Positions 1 to 6,694 of a DNA stretch of 10,750 bases are shown piece after piece. The notes under the pieces were generated by a model. It saw only the letters and a program-made list of their open reading frames with translations. It was not told the origin of the DNA and did no database searches. Within the stretch, counting starts at the first letter, position 1, and every line of letters starts with the position of its first letter. Origin of the DNA: Baffinella frigidus (Eukaryota; Cryptophyceae; Cryptomonadales; Baffinellaceae); NCBI GenBank assembly GCA_026770585.1, contig MU646720.1:133072-143821 (forward strand). The letters are read 5' to 3'. Both the position numbers and the translations under genes were made by a program.

Positions 1-108
1 AACCCCCAACCACTAACCCCCAACCCTCAACCCTCAAAACCTCAACCCTAAACCCTTAACCCTAAACCGAAAACCCCAAAGCCTAAACCCCAAACCCAAA
101 ACCCTAAA
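1..108 (-). repeat. Degenerate telomere-like tract (CCCTAAA orientation)
   Basis: The plus strand is a run of C-rich heptamer-like units (AACCCTAA, AACCCTCAA, AACCCCAAA), the complement of TTTAGGG-type repeats. No two adjacent units are perfectly conserved, so this is an aged or interstitial tract, not a clean chromosome end. It is the only telomere-like tract in the window in this orientation; all later ones read TTTAGGG on the plus strand. Open frames through it are low-complexity and are not called as genes. Confidence 0.8.
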
Positions 109-123
109 TTGACACTGACAACC

Positions 124-185
124 CAATAAGAGACTGTGCAGAGCACAAACGAGGCAATAAGAGACTGTGCAGAGCACAAACGAGG
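124..185 (+). repeat. Perfect 31-bp tandem duplication
   Basis: Two adjacent identical 31-bp units (124-154 and 155-185) begin CAATAAGAGACTG and end AACGAGG. The identity suggests a recent slippage or short tandem duplication event. It lies between the degenerate telomere-like tract and a purine-only tract. Confidence 0.95.
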
Positions 186-367
186 AACTGAGGAGGAGCG
201 AGGGCGAGGAAGGGGGGAGGATGGCGGAGGGGGAGATGGGAGGAAGGGAGGGAGGGACGGGGGAAGGGAGGCGGGAGGACCTAAAGAAGAGAGAGACGAG
301 GAAGGCACATGGGAGGGAAGAGGAGAAGGAGGAGAGAGGGATGAGGGGAGAGAGGAGAGAACGGAGC
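186..367 (+). repeat. Polypurine (GA-rich) low-complexity tract
   Basis: About 180 bases are almost entirely A and G on the plus strand, with many GGAGG, GGGAGG and GAGA motifs and several G-runs. Such mirror-rich purine tracts can form triplex or G-quadruplex structures. Both strands give open frames here (Glu/Arg/Gly-rich on plus, Ser/Pro/Leu-rich on minus), but these result from composition and are not supported as genes. Confidence 0.8.
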
Positions 368-910
368 CCCTCAAGAGAGGGCTGGGTCACGAGTAGCCCA
401 AGAGGGGAACAGAATGGGGACGCTCAACCGTAGGCGCCAAGCGGGGATGGCGAGTGACAGGAACCTTATTGAAAGGCGGGGGGTTATTGATACACTCGTT
501 GCCTTTCTAACTTATTTTTCTTGATTTCTGACACCTGCCTAGACTTAGCTCTGCTGACTGCCATTGACACTTCACGACACATTGGGATGATTCACGCTTG
601 TATTGCCCTTCACTTTGCTAACGCCCGTATATTGGGGCAAGCCCCTTCACAACCACATTTCACTCCTTTCACCTTTGGTGTCTAAATGATTTCACCTCAA
701 CCCCCCACACGATCCCTCTCATCTTGTGGGGTATCTGTGGTTGGAGCTTTTCTTTACTTCAACCATGGGATGCCATGAGCCTCAGAAGCCTCAGAAAGGC
801 TGACTTGGGTTCGGTGTGTGCGAGGGTGCGATCCTATTTTGGATTAGCTCAAACACCCCAAGAGAACCACCCTGTATCCCCTCTACACGAGCCTCTGCGC
901 TGGAAAGCTG
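368..910. other. Non-coding stretch, no feature recognised
   Basis: Mixed-composition DNA with no convincing coding frame, RNA gene or repeat structure. A small frame (724-993, plus) overlaps the R repeat at its 3' end and has no recognisable domain, so it is not called. Confidence 0.5.
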
Positions 911-1050
911 AACGCGATCCGAAAGCAAAAATGCCTTTTCTGCAGTCCTTTCTACGGAAGGGCGTGTCGTTGGGCTATGTTGGGAGCATTTAAAACCTAA
1001 AGGACCTAAAGGTCAATTAAAACCTAAAGGACCTTAAGGACCTAAAGGAC
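911..1050 (+). repeat. Dispersed repeat family R, copy A
   Basis: Starts with a GATCCGAAAG-type block and a CCTTTTCTGCAG segment. It then has a GGAAGGGCGTGTCGTTGGGC variant block, ATGTTGGGAGC, and a tail of reiterated CCTAAAGGAC units extending to about 1050. Other copies lie at 5574, 5761, 7819, 8173, 8227, 8784, 8884 (minus) and 9377. The body plus short-repeat tail resembles a SINE-like retroposon. The family identity is inference; the repetition is directly visible. Confidence 0.8.
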
Positions 1051-1059
1051 CAAATTTGG

Positions 1060-1215
1060 GGTGACCCAGACCCACGTGGGTCGGCCCACGGCCCACGTGG
1101 GTCTCGTGGGCCGACCCAAGGGCGACCCGTGGGCCGACCCACCGTCAATCCCCGGTGGGGCAGCCCGCGGGGTCGACCCACCTGGGTCGACCCAGGCTGG
1201 GTCGACCCGGGCGTT
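1060..1215. repeat. Cluster of GC-rich palindromes (GGGTCGACCC, CCCACGTGGG)
   Basis: The 10-bp palindrome GGGTCGACCC occurs at 1170, 1184 and 1199 with 14- and 15-bp spacing. CCCACGTGGG occurs at 1071 and 1092, with further GGGCCGACCC and CCGACCCA variants between. The segment is far more GC-rich than its flanks. It could be a binding-site array or a decayed tandem repeat; no protein product is supported. Confidence 0.7.
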
Positions 1216-1236
1216 GGAGCCATTTTGTCAACTTTT

Positions 1237-1320
1237 CTGGGGCTACTACCCCAATAGGATCATCCACTCACCCCCCATAGCCTCGTGAGGGGGGGTCTGG
1301 GGATATTACCCCATGTAGGA
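1237..1320 (+). repeat. Two related 24-bp motifs 60 bp apart
   Basis: CTGGGG(C/A)TA(C/T)TACCCCA followed by a TAGGA end appears at 1237-1260 and 1297-1320. Each copy contains a small GGGG...CCCC self-complementary core. Function unknown. Confidence 0.6.
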
Positions 1321-1341
1321 TCCCGGAGTGACTTTACACAG

Positions 1342-1381
1342 GTCACGTCCACTCAGTCACGTCCACTCAGTCACGTCCACT
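1342..1381 (+). repeat. 14-bp tandem repeat, 2.9 copies
   Basis: The unit GTCACGTCCACTCA is repeated exactly at 1342 and 1356, with a 12-base partial copy from 1370. It is a perfect minisatellite of unknown role. Confidence 0.9.
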
Positions 1382-1496
1382 ATAACGAGATGTAAGCGCA
1401 CTGCACGTGCGGCTCCGTCCTTTCCCTCAGTGAAGCCTAACTCGCACACGATGTCTCCGTGTGTCTCTAGTGCCCGAGCGGAGCCCTTCCGCCAGA

Positions 1497-1552
1497 AGGG
1501 CGGCGGTTGGCAAGGATAGGGCGGCGGTTGGCAAGGATAGGGCGGCGGTTGG
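1497..1552 (+). repeat. 21-bp tandem repeat, about 2.7 copies
   Basis: The core CGGCGGTTGG recurs at 1501, 1522 and 1543 with an intervening CAAGGATAGGG. The 21-base period keeps a frame open on the minus strand (a Pro/Tyr/Cys/Gln heptapeptide repeat), but nothing else supports coding. Confidence 0.9.
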
Positions 1553-1901
1553 AATACCAACTCCAGCTTCTTGAGCTCCCCCATGTCGCCATTCCCGCCT
1601 AGGGTTCAGGGTTTAGGTTTTGGGGTTAGGGTTTGAGGTTTATGGTTCCGGGTTCAGAGTTCAGTGTTTAGGAATCAGAGTTTAGGATTCAGGGTTTCGG
1701 GTTCAGGGTTATGGGTAAAGGGTTAAGAATACCAACCCCAGCTTCGTGAGTTCCCCCATGTCGCCATTCCGGCCTAATGTTCAGGGTTTAGGGTTAGGGG
1801 TTAGGGTTTAGGGTTTATGGTTCCGGGTTCAGGGTTCGGTGTTTAAGTCTCAGGGTTCAGGGTTTAGGGTTTTTTAGGGTTCAGGGTTCAGGGTTTACGG
1901 T
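1552..1901 (+). repeat. 175-bp tandem segmental duplication
   Basis: GAATACCAA begins at 1552 and again at 1727. It is followed in both copies by CCAGCTTC, CCCCCATGTCGCCATTCC and telomere-like DNA. A landmark deep in the unit (TATGGTTCCGGGTTCAG) sits at 1641 and 1816, also exactly 175 bp apart, so the copies show no net indel. Substitutions between copies show it is not brand new. Confidence 0.85.
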
Positions 1902-2074
1902 TTAGGGTTTAGAGTTTGGGGTTACGGGTTTAGACTTTAGGCTTTAGGCTTTAGGCTTTAGGGTTAGGGTTCAGGGTAAAGCGTTTAGGTTCAGGGTTCA
2001 GGGTTTAGGGTTTGGAATTTGGGGTTTGGGGTTTGGGGTTTGGGGTTTGGGGTTTGGGGTTTGGGGTTTGGAGT
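1601..2074 (+). repeat. Interstitial telomere-like tract (TTTAGGG variants)
   Basis: Long degenerate run of TTTAGGG, TTCAGGG, TTAGGG and TTTATGG units, interrupted only by the non-telomeric start of the second 175-bp duplication copy. It ends in a homogeneous TTTGGGG block. The degeneracy and internal position argue against an active chromosome end. Confidence 0.85.
2018..2073 (+). repeat. Homogeneous TTTGGGG array, 7 copies
   Basis: Seven perfect TTTGGGG heptamers run from 2018 to 2066, followed by TTTGGAG. The pure variant block contrasts with the mixed units upstream. An equivalent seven-copy block lies at 7166-7214. Confidence 0.9.
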
Positions 2075-2075
2075 T

Positions 2076-2099
2076 TTCAGAGGAACATCTTCCTCTGAA
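2076..2099. other. Short hairpin at telomere-like tract boundary
   Basis: TTCAGAGGA and TCCTCTGAA form a perfect 9-bp stem with a 6-base loop, immediately after the TTTGGGG array. Role unknown. Confidence 0.55.
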
Positions 2100-2229
2100 T
2101 CCTCGGACCCAGGCCACGTCCCACGTCCCACGCCCTGCCCGCAGCGACGGTCCTCTCCTCCTCGCTCTCCCAGCCCAAGTCGGCGTCCGAGAACGAGTAG
2201 GGGCGCGCGTCCTTGGGCCAGGGACATCT
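2077..2229 (-). pseudogene. Coding-like fragment (unknown protein tail)
   Basis: On the minus strand one frame reads PWPKDARPYSFSDADLGW followed by an acidic ESEEER stretch, and ends at a TGA at 2077-2079. Nearly every codon in the N-terminal two thirds ends in G or C, as expected for a GC-rich coding exon and unlike the flanks. There is no start codon and no recognised domain. The frame ends against the TTTGGGG array. Other frames are also open, so strand and frame are inferred from composition. It could be an exon remnant, captured gene debris or chance GC-rich sequence. Confidence 0.35.
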
Positions 2230-2310
2230 TGACATTTTTTCGACCCGGAAATTCGCCAGCTCCAGTCTCCGAGGGGGTAAGCGATGTCGGGCCAGATTTG
2301 TTTTGCTGTA

Positions 2311-2396
2311 TTAAGGTCCGCAAAAACGGGTGTGTGCGGACCTTCAATAATTAAGATCCACAGAAAACGGGCCAGTGTGCGGACCATGAAGAATTA
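2311..2396 (+). repeat. Imperfect ~40-bp tandem repeat with hairpins
   Basis: Two related units start TTAAGGTCCGCA (2311) and TTAAGATCCACA (2351), share AAAACGGG and TGTGCGGACC, and run into another TTAAGG at about 2394. The first forms a perfect 10-bp stem (AAGGTCCGCA with TGCGGACCTT, 2313-2344); the second is a decayed version of it. Confidence 0.7.
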
Positions 2397-2453
2397 AGGG
2401 CAACATCTCAGTGTACGGTGTGTGACCTTAATGTGTGTGACCTTAACTTCGAG

Positions 2454-2579
2454 TAAGCCCTGTACCTCGCTCATAACAAACCTCCCCTCCCGAGGACCCT
2501 ACAGTAGGACCATGCCTAGGGCCGCCCTATGCTGGTCATAAGGGGGGGGTTGCTTTCTTATGAGCGAGGTACCCCTGTA
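2454..2579 (+). mobile_element. Short inverted-repeat element M1 (MITE-like, TA-flanked)
   Basis: First of five M-family elements. The right end is TTTCTTATGAGCGAGGTACC then CCTG, followed by TA. The left end is an imperfect complement (CCCTGTACCTCGCTCATAAC) preceded by TAAG. The inside carries a C-rich then G-rich subterminal pair and a central GGACCCTACAGTAGG core, so the whole element can fold on itself. No coding capacity, as in miniature elements moved by another element's transposase. The TA flanks suggest a Tc1/mariner-type or other TA-targeting family; that assignment is inference. Confidence 0.85.
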
Positions 2580-3180
2580 CATGTAATCACCACGCGTTTT
2601 GCAGGGGTGGCGGTTCTTGATTAAGAACAACTGCTCGCTCAGTACTTAAAAGGAGCGAGCGTTTTCCCTGTCGGTCCTAATAAATAAGAACGAGTGCGAA
2701 TGTTGGTGGGTAAAAAGCACACCGAGCTCAAACAAATCGTTTGAGCATCCCACACGAGGCTACCCATGCGAACAGAATGAGTGGACGTTTGAGGGGTTTG
2801 TGGGAAAGCCTGCCCGGAAAGCGTGCAGGTATGTGACCAATTGCTGACTTGTGGCGTGTTTCCTGGGCAATACTCCAATAATTAACTTGGAAATCTGTTC
2901 CTAAAAGTAGCCTCGTATGGTCTGGTATCGCACAAAGCACCGACGGGAGTATGGAGCAAGGAAGCTTTTTTCAAAGAGGCGAGAGTATGGAGCAAGGACG
3001 TTTTTTTCAAAGCCACGGGGTTTGCCGTCCTAAAATAGGGGTAAGCCCTTGGAGCTATTGATCTGCTGGAGACATGCGCAGAAGGCCGTGGAACCGCTTA
3101 CGAGCGAGGACGTGACACGATGTCAAAAGATTTTTAAAAACTTCACCTGAATCCTAAGGGAAATGGACTTTTAAAATAAA
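2580..3180. other. Non-coding region with small hairpins
   Basis: No coding frame is supported. Small structures visible are GCTCGCTC/GAGCGAGC (2633-2660, 8-bp stem) and GCTCAAAC/GTTTGAGC (2726-2746, 8-bp stem). Two minus-strand frames overlap here but show no domain or codon bias and are not called. Confidence 0.5.
2947..3018 (+). repeat. 36-bp tandem duplication
   Basis: GAGTATGGAGCAAGGA followed by a T-run and TCAAAG occurs at 2947 and 2983. The copies differ by a few substitutions (AAGCTTTTTT versus ACGTTTTTTT). Role unknown. Confidence 0.85.
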
Positions 3181-3211
3181 AAAGCTGGGACCGGATTCCG
3201 GTCCCAGCTTT
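3181..3211. other. Perfect 14-bp hairpin with 3-base loop
   Basis: AAAGCTGGGACCGG and CCGGTCCCAGCTTT pair perfectly around ATT. Read on the minus strand the stem is followed by a T-rich stretch (TTTTTTATTTT), giving a shape like an intrinsic terminator or a Pol III transcript end. In a eukaryotic context a mobile palindrome is equally possible. No transcript is identified. Confidence 0.65.
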
Positions 3212-3308
3212 CAAAAACGTGCTTCGGTCGCTCGATAGCGGCTAGGAGTTCCTCGAAATCGTGGAAGAGGGGGGCCTAGCGCGCTACTTGGACGCACCCC
3301 CACCACCC

Positions 3309-3437
3309 TACAGGGGTACCTCGCTCATAAGAAACGGCCCCCCCCCCCCCCCCGTAGGACCACCGAAGGGCCCTAGGCATAGGCCTACTGCAGGGTCCTA
3401 GGGGGGGTTGGTTTCTTATGAGCGAGGTACCCCTGTA
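3309..3437 (-). mobile_element. Short inverted-repeat element M2 (MITE-like)
   Basis: Best preserved copy of the family: perfect 27-base terminal inverted repeats starting TACAGGGGTACCTCGCTCAT, at 3309-3335 and 3411-3437. Both ends abut TA (CCC-TA-CAGGGG and CCCCTG-TA-CAC), consistent with TA target duplication. Internally a run of 16 C (3338-3353) faces a G-run near the right end, around a core with CCTAGGCATAGGCC. The core lies in opposite orientation to M1. No open frame of note. Confidence 0.92.
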
Positions 3438-3476
3438 CACTCACCCGTTCTCGATCACGGTGGGGGCGAGGCGCCC

Positions 3477-3558
3477 TGGGTTAAGGGTGTAGGATTTAGG
3501 GTTTAGGGTTTAGGGTTTAGGGTTCAGGGTTTAGGGTTTAGGGTTTAGGATTTAGGGT
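3477..3558 (+). repeat. Short TTTAGGG telomere-like tract
   Basis: About ten TTTAGGG-type units, several of them perfect (3510-3555), end about 43 bp beyond the stop codon of the WD40 gene. This is the most homogeneous TTTAGGG tract near a gene in the window. Confidence 0.9.
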
Positions 3559-3601
3559 GAACCTCCCGTTGTCGGGCCCACACACTTGACGGCCCCGACC
3601 A

Positions 3602-4687
3602 TCACACGCGGTCCAGGATCATCCGCACCACCCCCACCTCAAGCTCAAGCACTTGCGACCCCGCCCCGAGCCGCGGGTGGTTCCCCATCGCGAACGACAC
3701 ACACTTTTCGTCCCGCACCCAATCGCGCCCCGATGCCAAAAAGCGTACCTCCGCACCAACGTTGATGGTGCGGAGGAGCGCTCCCGTCGACGAGTCCCGC
3801 ACCTTGCAGGTGCCGTCGAGACTGCCCGAGGCGAGCTTGCTCCCGTCGTCGTCGACCGAGAAGGAGGCACATAAAACGCGACCCCCATGGCCGACCATCC
3901 TGAACCGTAATGCTCCCGACTCCGCATCAAACAAGTGCACGTCGCGTGTGTTGTTGGGTCTGGCACTTGCGATGGCGCGTCCGTCAGGCGAAAACTCTGC
4001 AAAACGACGCCCAGCAATGCTCCTGATCTTCTCGCCGCTGTCCAAGTCCCACAAATGAATCTGATAGTCGGCTCCCACGCTTGCAAGGATGCGAACTTCT
4101 GTGGGTGAAAAGCGCACCGAGAGCACTGTACCGACGTGAGCAGCTGGTATCGTGCGGAGCACCGCCCCCGTCGCGACGTCCCAGACGTGGATAGACCAAT
4201 CGCCATGCCCGCTCGCCAGCCGCGCCCCGTCCGCCGAGAACGAAACTGCCCAAGGTGGCCGCCCGTCACCTTCCTGCTCGCGATGTTGCGCCTCCCCTGT
4301 CTCAGCGTCCCACACGATCACCGCGCCGTCTCTGCCTCCGGTGGCAAGCCTTTGTCCCGACGAGAGTGCAACTGCACATATCCCCTCTGTGTGGGCTACC
4401 ACCGGGCATCCTTCGTGCAACACTCGCTGGCCCAGATCGGGCACCGCGCAGATGCACGCTCCAGTTCCGTCGTGCGCGGCTCCCACCCTGTGCAGCTCCC
4501 CACTCGCGCTATCCCAGAGCTTCCAGTGCTCATCACCAACCCCCCCACTCGCCACGAACCTGCCATTCCCTGGGGACATCGCCACCCGAGAATACAGAGG
4601 GTGAGCCTGCACATCCCACTTCACTTCCCCGGTCGCCTCGTCCACCAGCATCACCCTCCCATTGCTCAGACCAAGAGCCAGCATCAT
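3602..4687 (-). CDS. WD40-repeat beta-propeller protein
   Basis: The minus-strand frame encodes 361 residues from the first in-frame ATG (4687, followed by a second ATG) to a TGA at 3602. The frame stays open upstream to 4846 without another ATG. Counting from 4846, seven blade signatures end in Asp: VMLVD (65), WKLWD (108), VIVWD (176), IHVWD (219), IHLWD (263), VHLFD (303) and CKVRD (347, Trp replaced by Arg). Most follow the usual 40-44-residue spacing, with SPDG/SADG turns and LASG strands. Between blades 2 and 3 the gap is 68 residues and looks like an extra half blade with a CICAVPDLGQRV segment. WD40 propellers are protein-interaction scaffolds; there is no catalytic site and partners cannot be inferred. 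Codons are strongly GC-ending, unlike the flanks. An upstream exon is possible: GTAAGA (from 4837) and a pyrimidine-rich stretch ending CAACAAAAG (to 4784) resemble intron borders. Antisense frames here are shadows. Confidence 0.85.
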   Translation of the reverse strand: MMLALGLSNGRVMLVDEATGEVKWDVQAHPLYSRVAMSPGNGRFVASGGVGDEHWKLWDSASGELHRVGAAHDGTGACICAVPDLGQRVLHEGCPVVAHTEGICAVALSSGQRLATGGRDGAVIVWDAETGEAQHREQEGDGRPPWAVSFSADGARLASGHGDWSIHVWDVATGAVLRTIPAAHVGTVLSVRFSPTEVRILASVGADYQIHLWDLDSGEKIRSIAGRRFAEFSPDGRAIASARPNNTRDVHLFDAESGALRFRMVGHGGRVLCASFSVDDDGSKLASGSLDGTCKVRDSSTGALLRTINVGAEVRFLASGRDWVRDEKCVSFAMGNHPRLGAGSQVLELEVGVVRMILDRV

Positions 4688-4846
4688 CTCCAGCACACGA
4701 GGCTGCCTCCAGTCGTGCCGCAGAGGCCAGCGGGGTGGCGGGGCGACCGGTACTCTTGAGGCCGCTACGGCTGAAGGGGTCACCTTTTGTTGGAGAAAGA
4801 AAAACGATGCGAGAATGGTCAAAATCGATTTTCTTACCCTTTGCAA

Positions 4847-5150
4847 ATTTTGGCCCCTAATAGAAAATGTATGGAAAATCTAAGGAAATCCGGCCGATTA
4901 AATCCTTAAAATGTCCGTTTTTCGTCTCAGGCGGCTCGCGGAACCGGCTTTACCCGCATTTCGCCAGGGCAAAATCTCGAACAATTCGGTTTTGTTTCTC
5001 TCAGCACCTGAAACTACCCTCTGAGCTTCCCTCCTCTCTCACTCCTGCCAACTTCATCTCTCATGCGGAGCTCAACAATGTTGCTGCTCCCCAGATTTTG
5101 TGAAAGTCAATTCACCCACAAAATCTGTCAACTTAGAAACGAGTTGCAAG
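4847..5150. other. Region upstream of the WD40 gene
   Basis: Lower-GC non-coding DNA that should contain the WD40 gene's promoter or first exon, but no TATA-like or initiator element can be assigned. On the plus strand CAGATTTTGTG (5092-5102) pairs with CACAAAATCTG (5117-5127), an 11-bp perfect stem with a 14-base loop. A GTCAACTT motif next to it recurs at 1228, 5517 and in the foldback at 9064-9212. Confidence 0.45.
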
Positions 5151-5154
5151 AAAA

Positions 5155-5267
5155 GGGGGCTCGGTCCAGCCTAAGTAGGTAGGATCGGGGAGTTCATCCG
5201 TAGATCGTTCCCATCTCCTCAAGAGTGCGGTGGGCGTGGCCTTCGATGTGAGTGTAATACAAAGCAC
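5155..5267 (+). repeat. Dispersed repeat family P, copy 1
   Basis: GGGGCTCGGT, then GGATCGGGGAGTTCATCCG, a CTCAAGAGTG block and CTTCGATGTGAGTGTAATA, match 8027-8160 over at least 85 aligned bases with scattered substitutions. Copy 1 runs directly into an 8-bp tandem array. No coding evidence. Confidence 0.8.
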
Positions 5268-5288
5268 CAAAGCACCAAAGCACCAAAG
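5261..5288 (+). repeat. 8-bp tandem repeat AAAGCACC, 3.5 copies
   Basis: Perfect AAAGCACC units at 5261, 5269 and 5277 plus a half unit. The equivalent place in P copy 2 has only a decayed AAAAAGCACAAAAACACC. Confidence 0.95.
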
Positions 5289-5307
5289 GTAACTGTAATG
5301 GGTACTT

Positions 5308-5323
5308 CGAAAATCGATTTTCG
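5308..5323. other. 16-bp perfect palindrome CGAAAATCGATTTTCG
   Basis: A self-complementary 16-mer. Its 12-base centre AAAATCGATTTT also occurs at 4821-4832 inside the 5' end of the open WD40 frame. Could be a binding site or chance; no further evidence. Confidence 0.6.
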
Positions 5324-5573
5324 CCTTGAGTTGACTAATACAAAAACTCCGCCCTGGCAGTGAAATTCGGTTTTCTTTCTCAAAGCCGGTCAAGAGTGGA
5401 CCCAGGATATATTTGGCAACTTGAGATCACCTTGCCCTTGAAACCAGGAGGAATCCTCCCGGTCGTGATGAAAGATGTTTGGTACAAAAAAGTCGAAAAA
5501 GTATTGTAGTGGTACAAACCTGTCAACTTTTGTGATCGAGGACTATTCAACGATTTCAGCTTCAGGGTGGGAA

Positions 5574-5619
5574 ATGTGATCCGAAAGGAAACATGGCTTT
5601 TCTGCAGAACTGGTCGAGG
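5574..5619 (+). repeat. Repeat family R, copy B (truncated)
   Basis: Contains ATGTGATCCGAAAGGAAACATGGC and TTTTCTGCAGAAC-type sequence, then departs from the family at GGTCGAGG. The 3' body and CCTAAAGGAC tail are missing, and telomere-like DNA follows directly. Confidence 0.75.
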
Positions 5620-5621
5620 AT

Positions 5622-5655
5622 TTATGGTTTAGGGCTTACGATTTAGGGTTTAAGG
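5622..5655 (+). repeat. Short telomere-like tract
   Basis: TTATGGTTTAGGGCTTACG followed by TTTAGGG-type units. It ends where the inverted-repeat block 5660-6252 begins; the tract on the other side of that block has the same orientation. Confidence 0.75.
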
Positions 5656-5659
5656 CTGA

Positions 5660-6252
5660 CGCCACTTCTTGATGGGCAGAAATCGCAAAATCCGAGAACC
5701 GGCGATTCTCAGATTTGCAATTCTTGGGTGGGTCTGTTCTTGATATACCTTCACATGCCCGATGAGGATACCCTTTAGCCGGTTTCTGCCGCGATCCTTC
5801 TGCACCGGGGGGGCTGATGTGATCCGAAAGGAAGCATGGCCTTTCTGCAGGATACGTTCTGGTGTCCGCCTATGTTGGGAGCTCGAAGAACCTAAAGGAC
5901 CTAAAGGATTGATGAAAACGGAAATCCCCAGCTTACAATGAAACAATTGACTTCCAAAAGTTTCAAAACTTGCGAAAGTCATTTGAGGAGAAAAGGATCC
6001 AGAAGCCGCCAGTTCTTGATGTGCAGAAATCGCAAAATCCCAAAATCGGCGATTCTTAGACAAAAGTTTAACTTGCAGAAACGCGATTCCCGGATCGAAT
6101 TTTTCAATTCGAGAATCGCAGCCGATTCTCGGATTTGTCGAGCTGATTTCAGAAATCCAAAAATCGCAATCCGAAAATCAAAGTCACAAATCCAAACATC
6201 GAGGCCAAAATCCGAGCACCGGCGATTCTCGGATTCCCATCAAGAAGTGGCG
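5660..6252. mobile_element. 593-bp block with terminal inverted repeats inside telomere-like DNA
   Basis: The ends are perfect 17-base inverted repeats, CGCCACTTCTTGATGGG (5660-5676) and its complement (6236-6252). A direct copy of the first ~52 bases reappears internally at 6008-6059 with about six substitutions. Many GATTCTCGG/CCGAGAATC-type motifs lie in both orientations, including a 9-bp stem with a 4-base loop at 6110-6131. An R repeat copy sits inside. No target duplication can be made out and no transposase frame is present; the longest frames show no domains. Likely a non-autonomous or composite element inserted in a telomere-like tract. Confidence 0.6.
5761..5910 (+). repeat. Repeat family R, copy C (longest 5' end)
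   Basis: Extends upstream of most copies, with GATAC then CCCTTTAGCCGG and TCTGCACCGGGGGGG before GATGTGATCCGAAAGG. The same upstream sequence is found in the minus-strand copy at 8884-8984. The body (GGTGTCCGCCTATGTTGGGA) and the tail CCTAAAGGACCTAAAGGA are typical. Copy C lies inside the 593-bp inverted-repeat block. Confidence 0.85.
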
Positions 6253-6694
6253 TTGGTGGTTTGAGGTTTGGGGTTTAGGGTGTAGGGTTTAGGGTTTAGG
6301 ATTTAGGGTTAAGGGTTAAGGGTTTAGGGTTTAGGGTTTAGGGTTCAGGGTTTAGGGTTCAGGGTTGAGGGGGTAGGGTCTAGGATTTATGATTTAGGGT
6401 GTAGGGTTGAGGGTGTAGGGTTTGGGGTTTAGGGTTGAGGGTTGAGGGTTGAGGGTTGAGGGTGTAGAGTTTAGGGTTTAGGGTTTCGGGTTGAGGGTTT
6501 AGGGTTTAGGGTTTAGGGTTTAGGGTTTAGGATTTAGGGTTTGGGGTTCAGGATTCAGGGTTCAGGGTTTCCGGTTTAGGGATTCAGGGTTCAGGGTTTC
6601 GTGTTTAGGATTTGGGGTTTAGGGTTTAGGGTTTAGGGTTCAGGGTTTAGGTTTTAGGGTTCAGGGTTTAGGGTGTACAGTGTAGGGTTTAGAG
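6253..6694 (+). repeat. Long interstitial telomere-like tract
   Basis: About 440 bp of TTTAGGG, TTCAGGG, TTGAGGG, GTGTAGGG and TTTGGGG variants, with a perfect run of four TTGAGGG units (6435-6462) and several runs of perfect TTTAGGG (around 6492-6530). It ends in AGTGTAGGGTTTAGAGTTG, where GC-rich coding-like DNA starts. Confidence 0.9.

Noticed and set aside
1-108. Actual chromosome end
   Set aside because: The units are too degenerate and several telomere-like tracts lie further inside in the opposite orientation; an interstitial tract fits better, though a nearby end is not excluded.
34-433. Overlapping open frames on both strands at the left end
   Set aside because: They arise from telomere-like and purine-only composition; Ser/Pro-rich and Glu/Arg/Gly-rich translations mirror each other.
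724-993. 89-codon plus-strand frame
   Set aside because: Its 3' part is R-repeat sequence, it has no domain, and its codon use does not resemble the WD40 gene.
1342-1552. Possible CRISPR-like array
   Set aside because: The 14- and 21-bp units are direct tandem repeats without spacers, and no cas-like gene is present.
1991-2387. Minus frames with NPKPQTPNPKPQ repeats
   Set aside because: The repeat is just the translation of TTTGGGG heptamers.
4136-4860. Long plus-strand open frames opposite the WD40 gene
   Set aside because: They are antisense shadows of a GC-rich coding sequence; their translations lack domains, while the minus strand shows repeated WD40 signatures.
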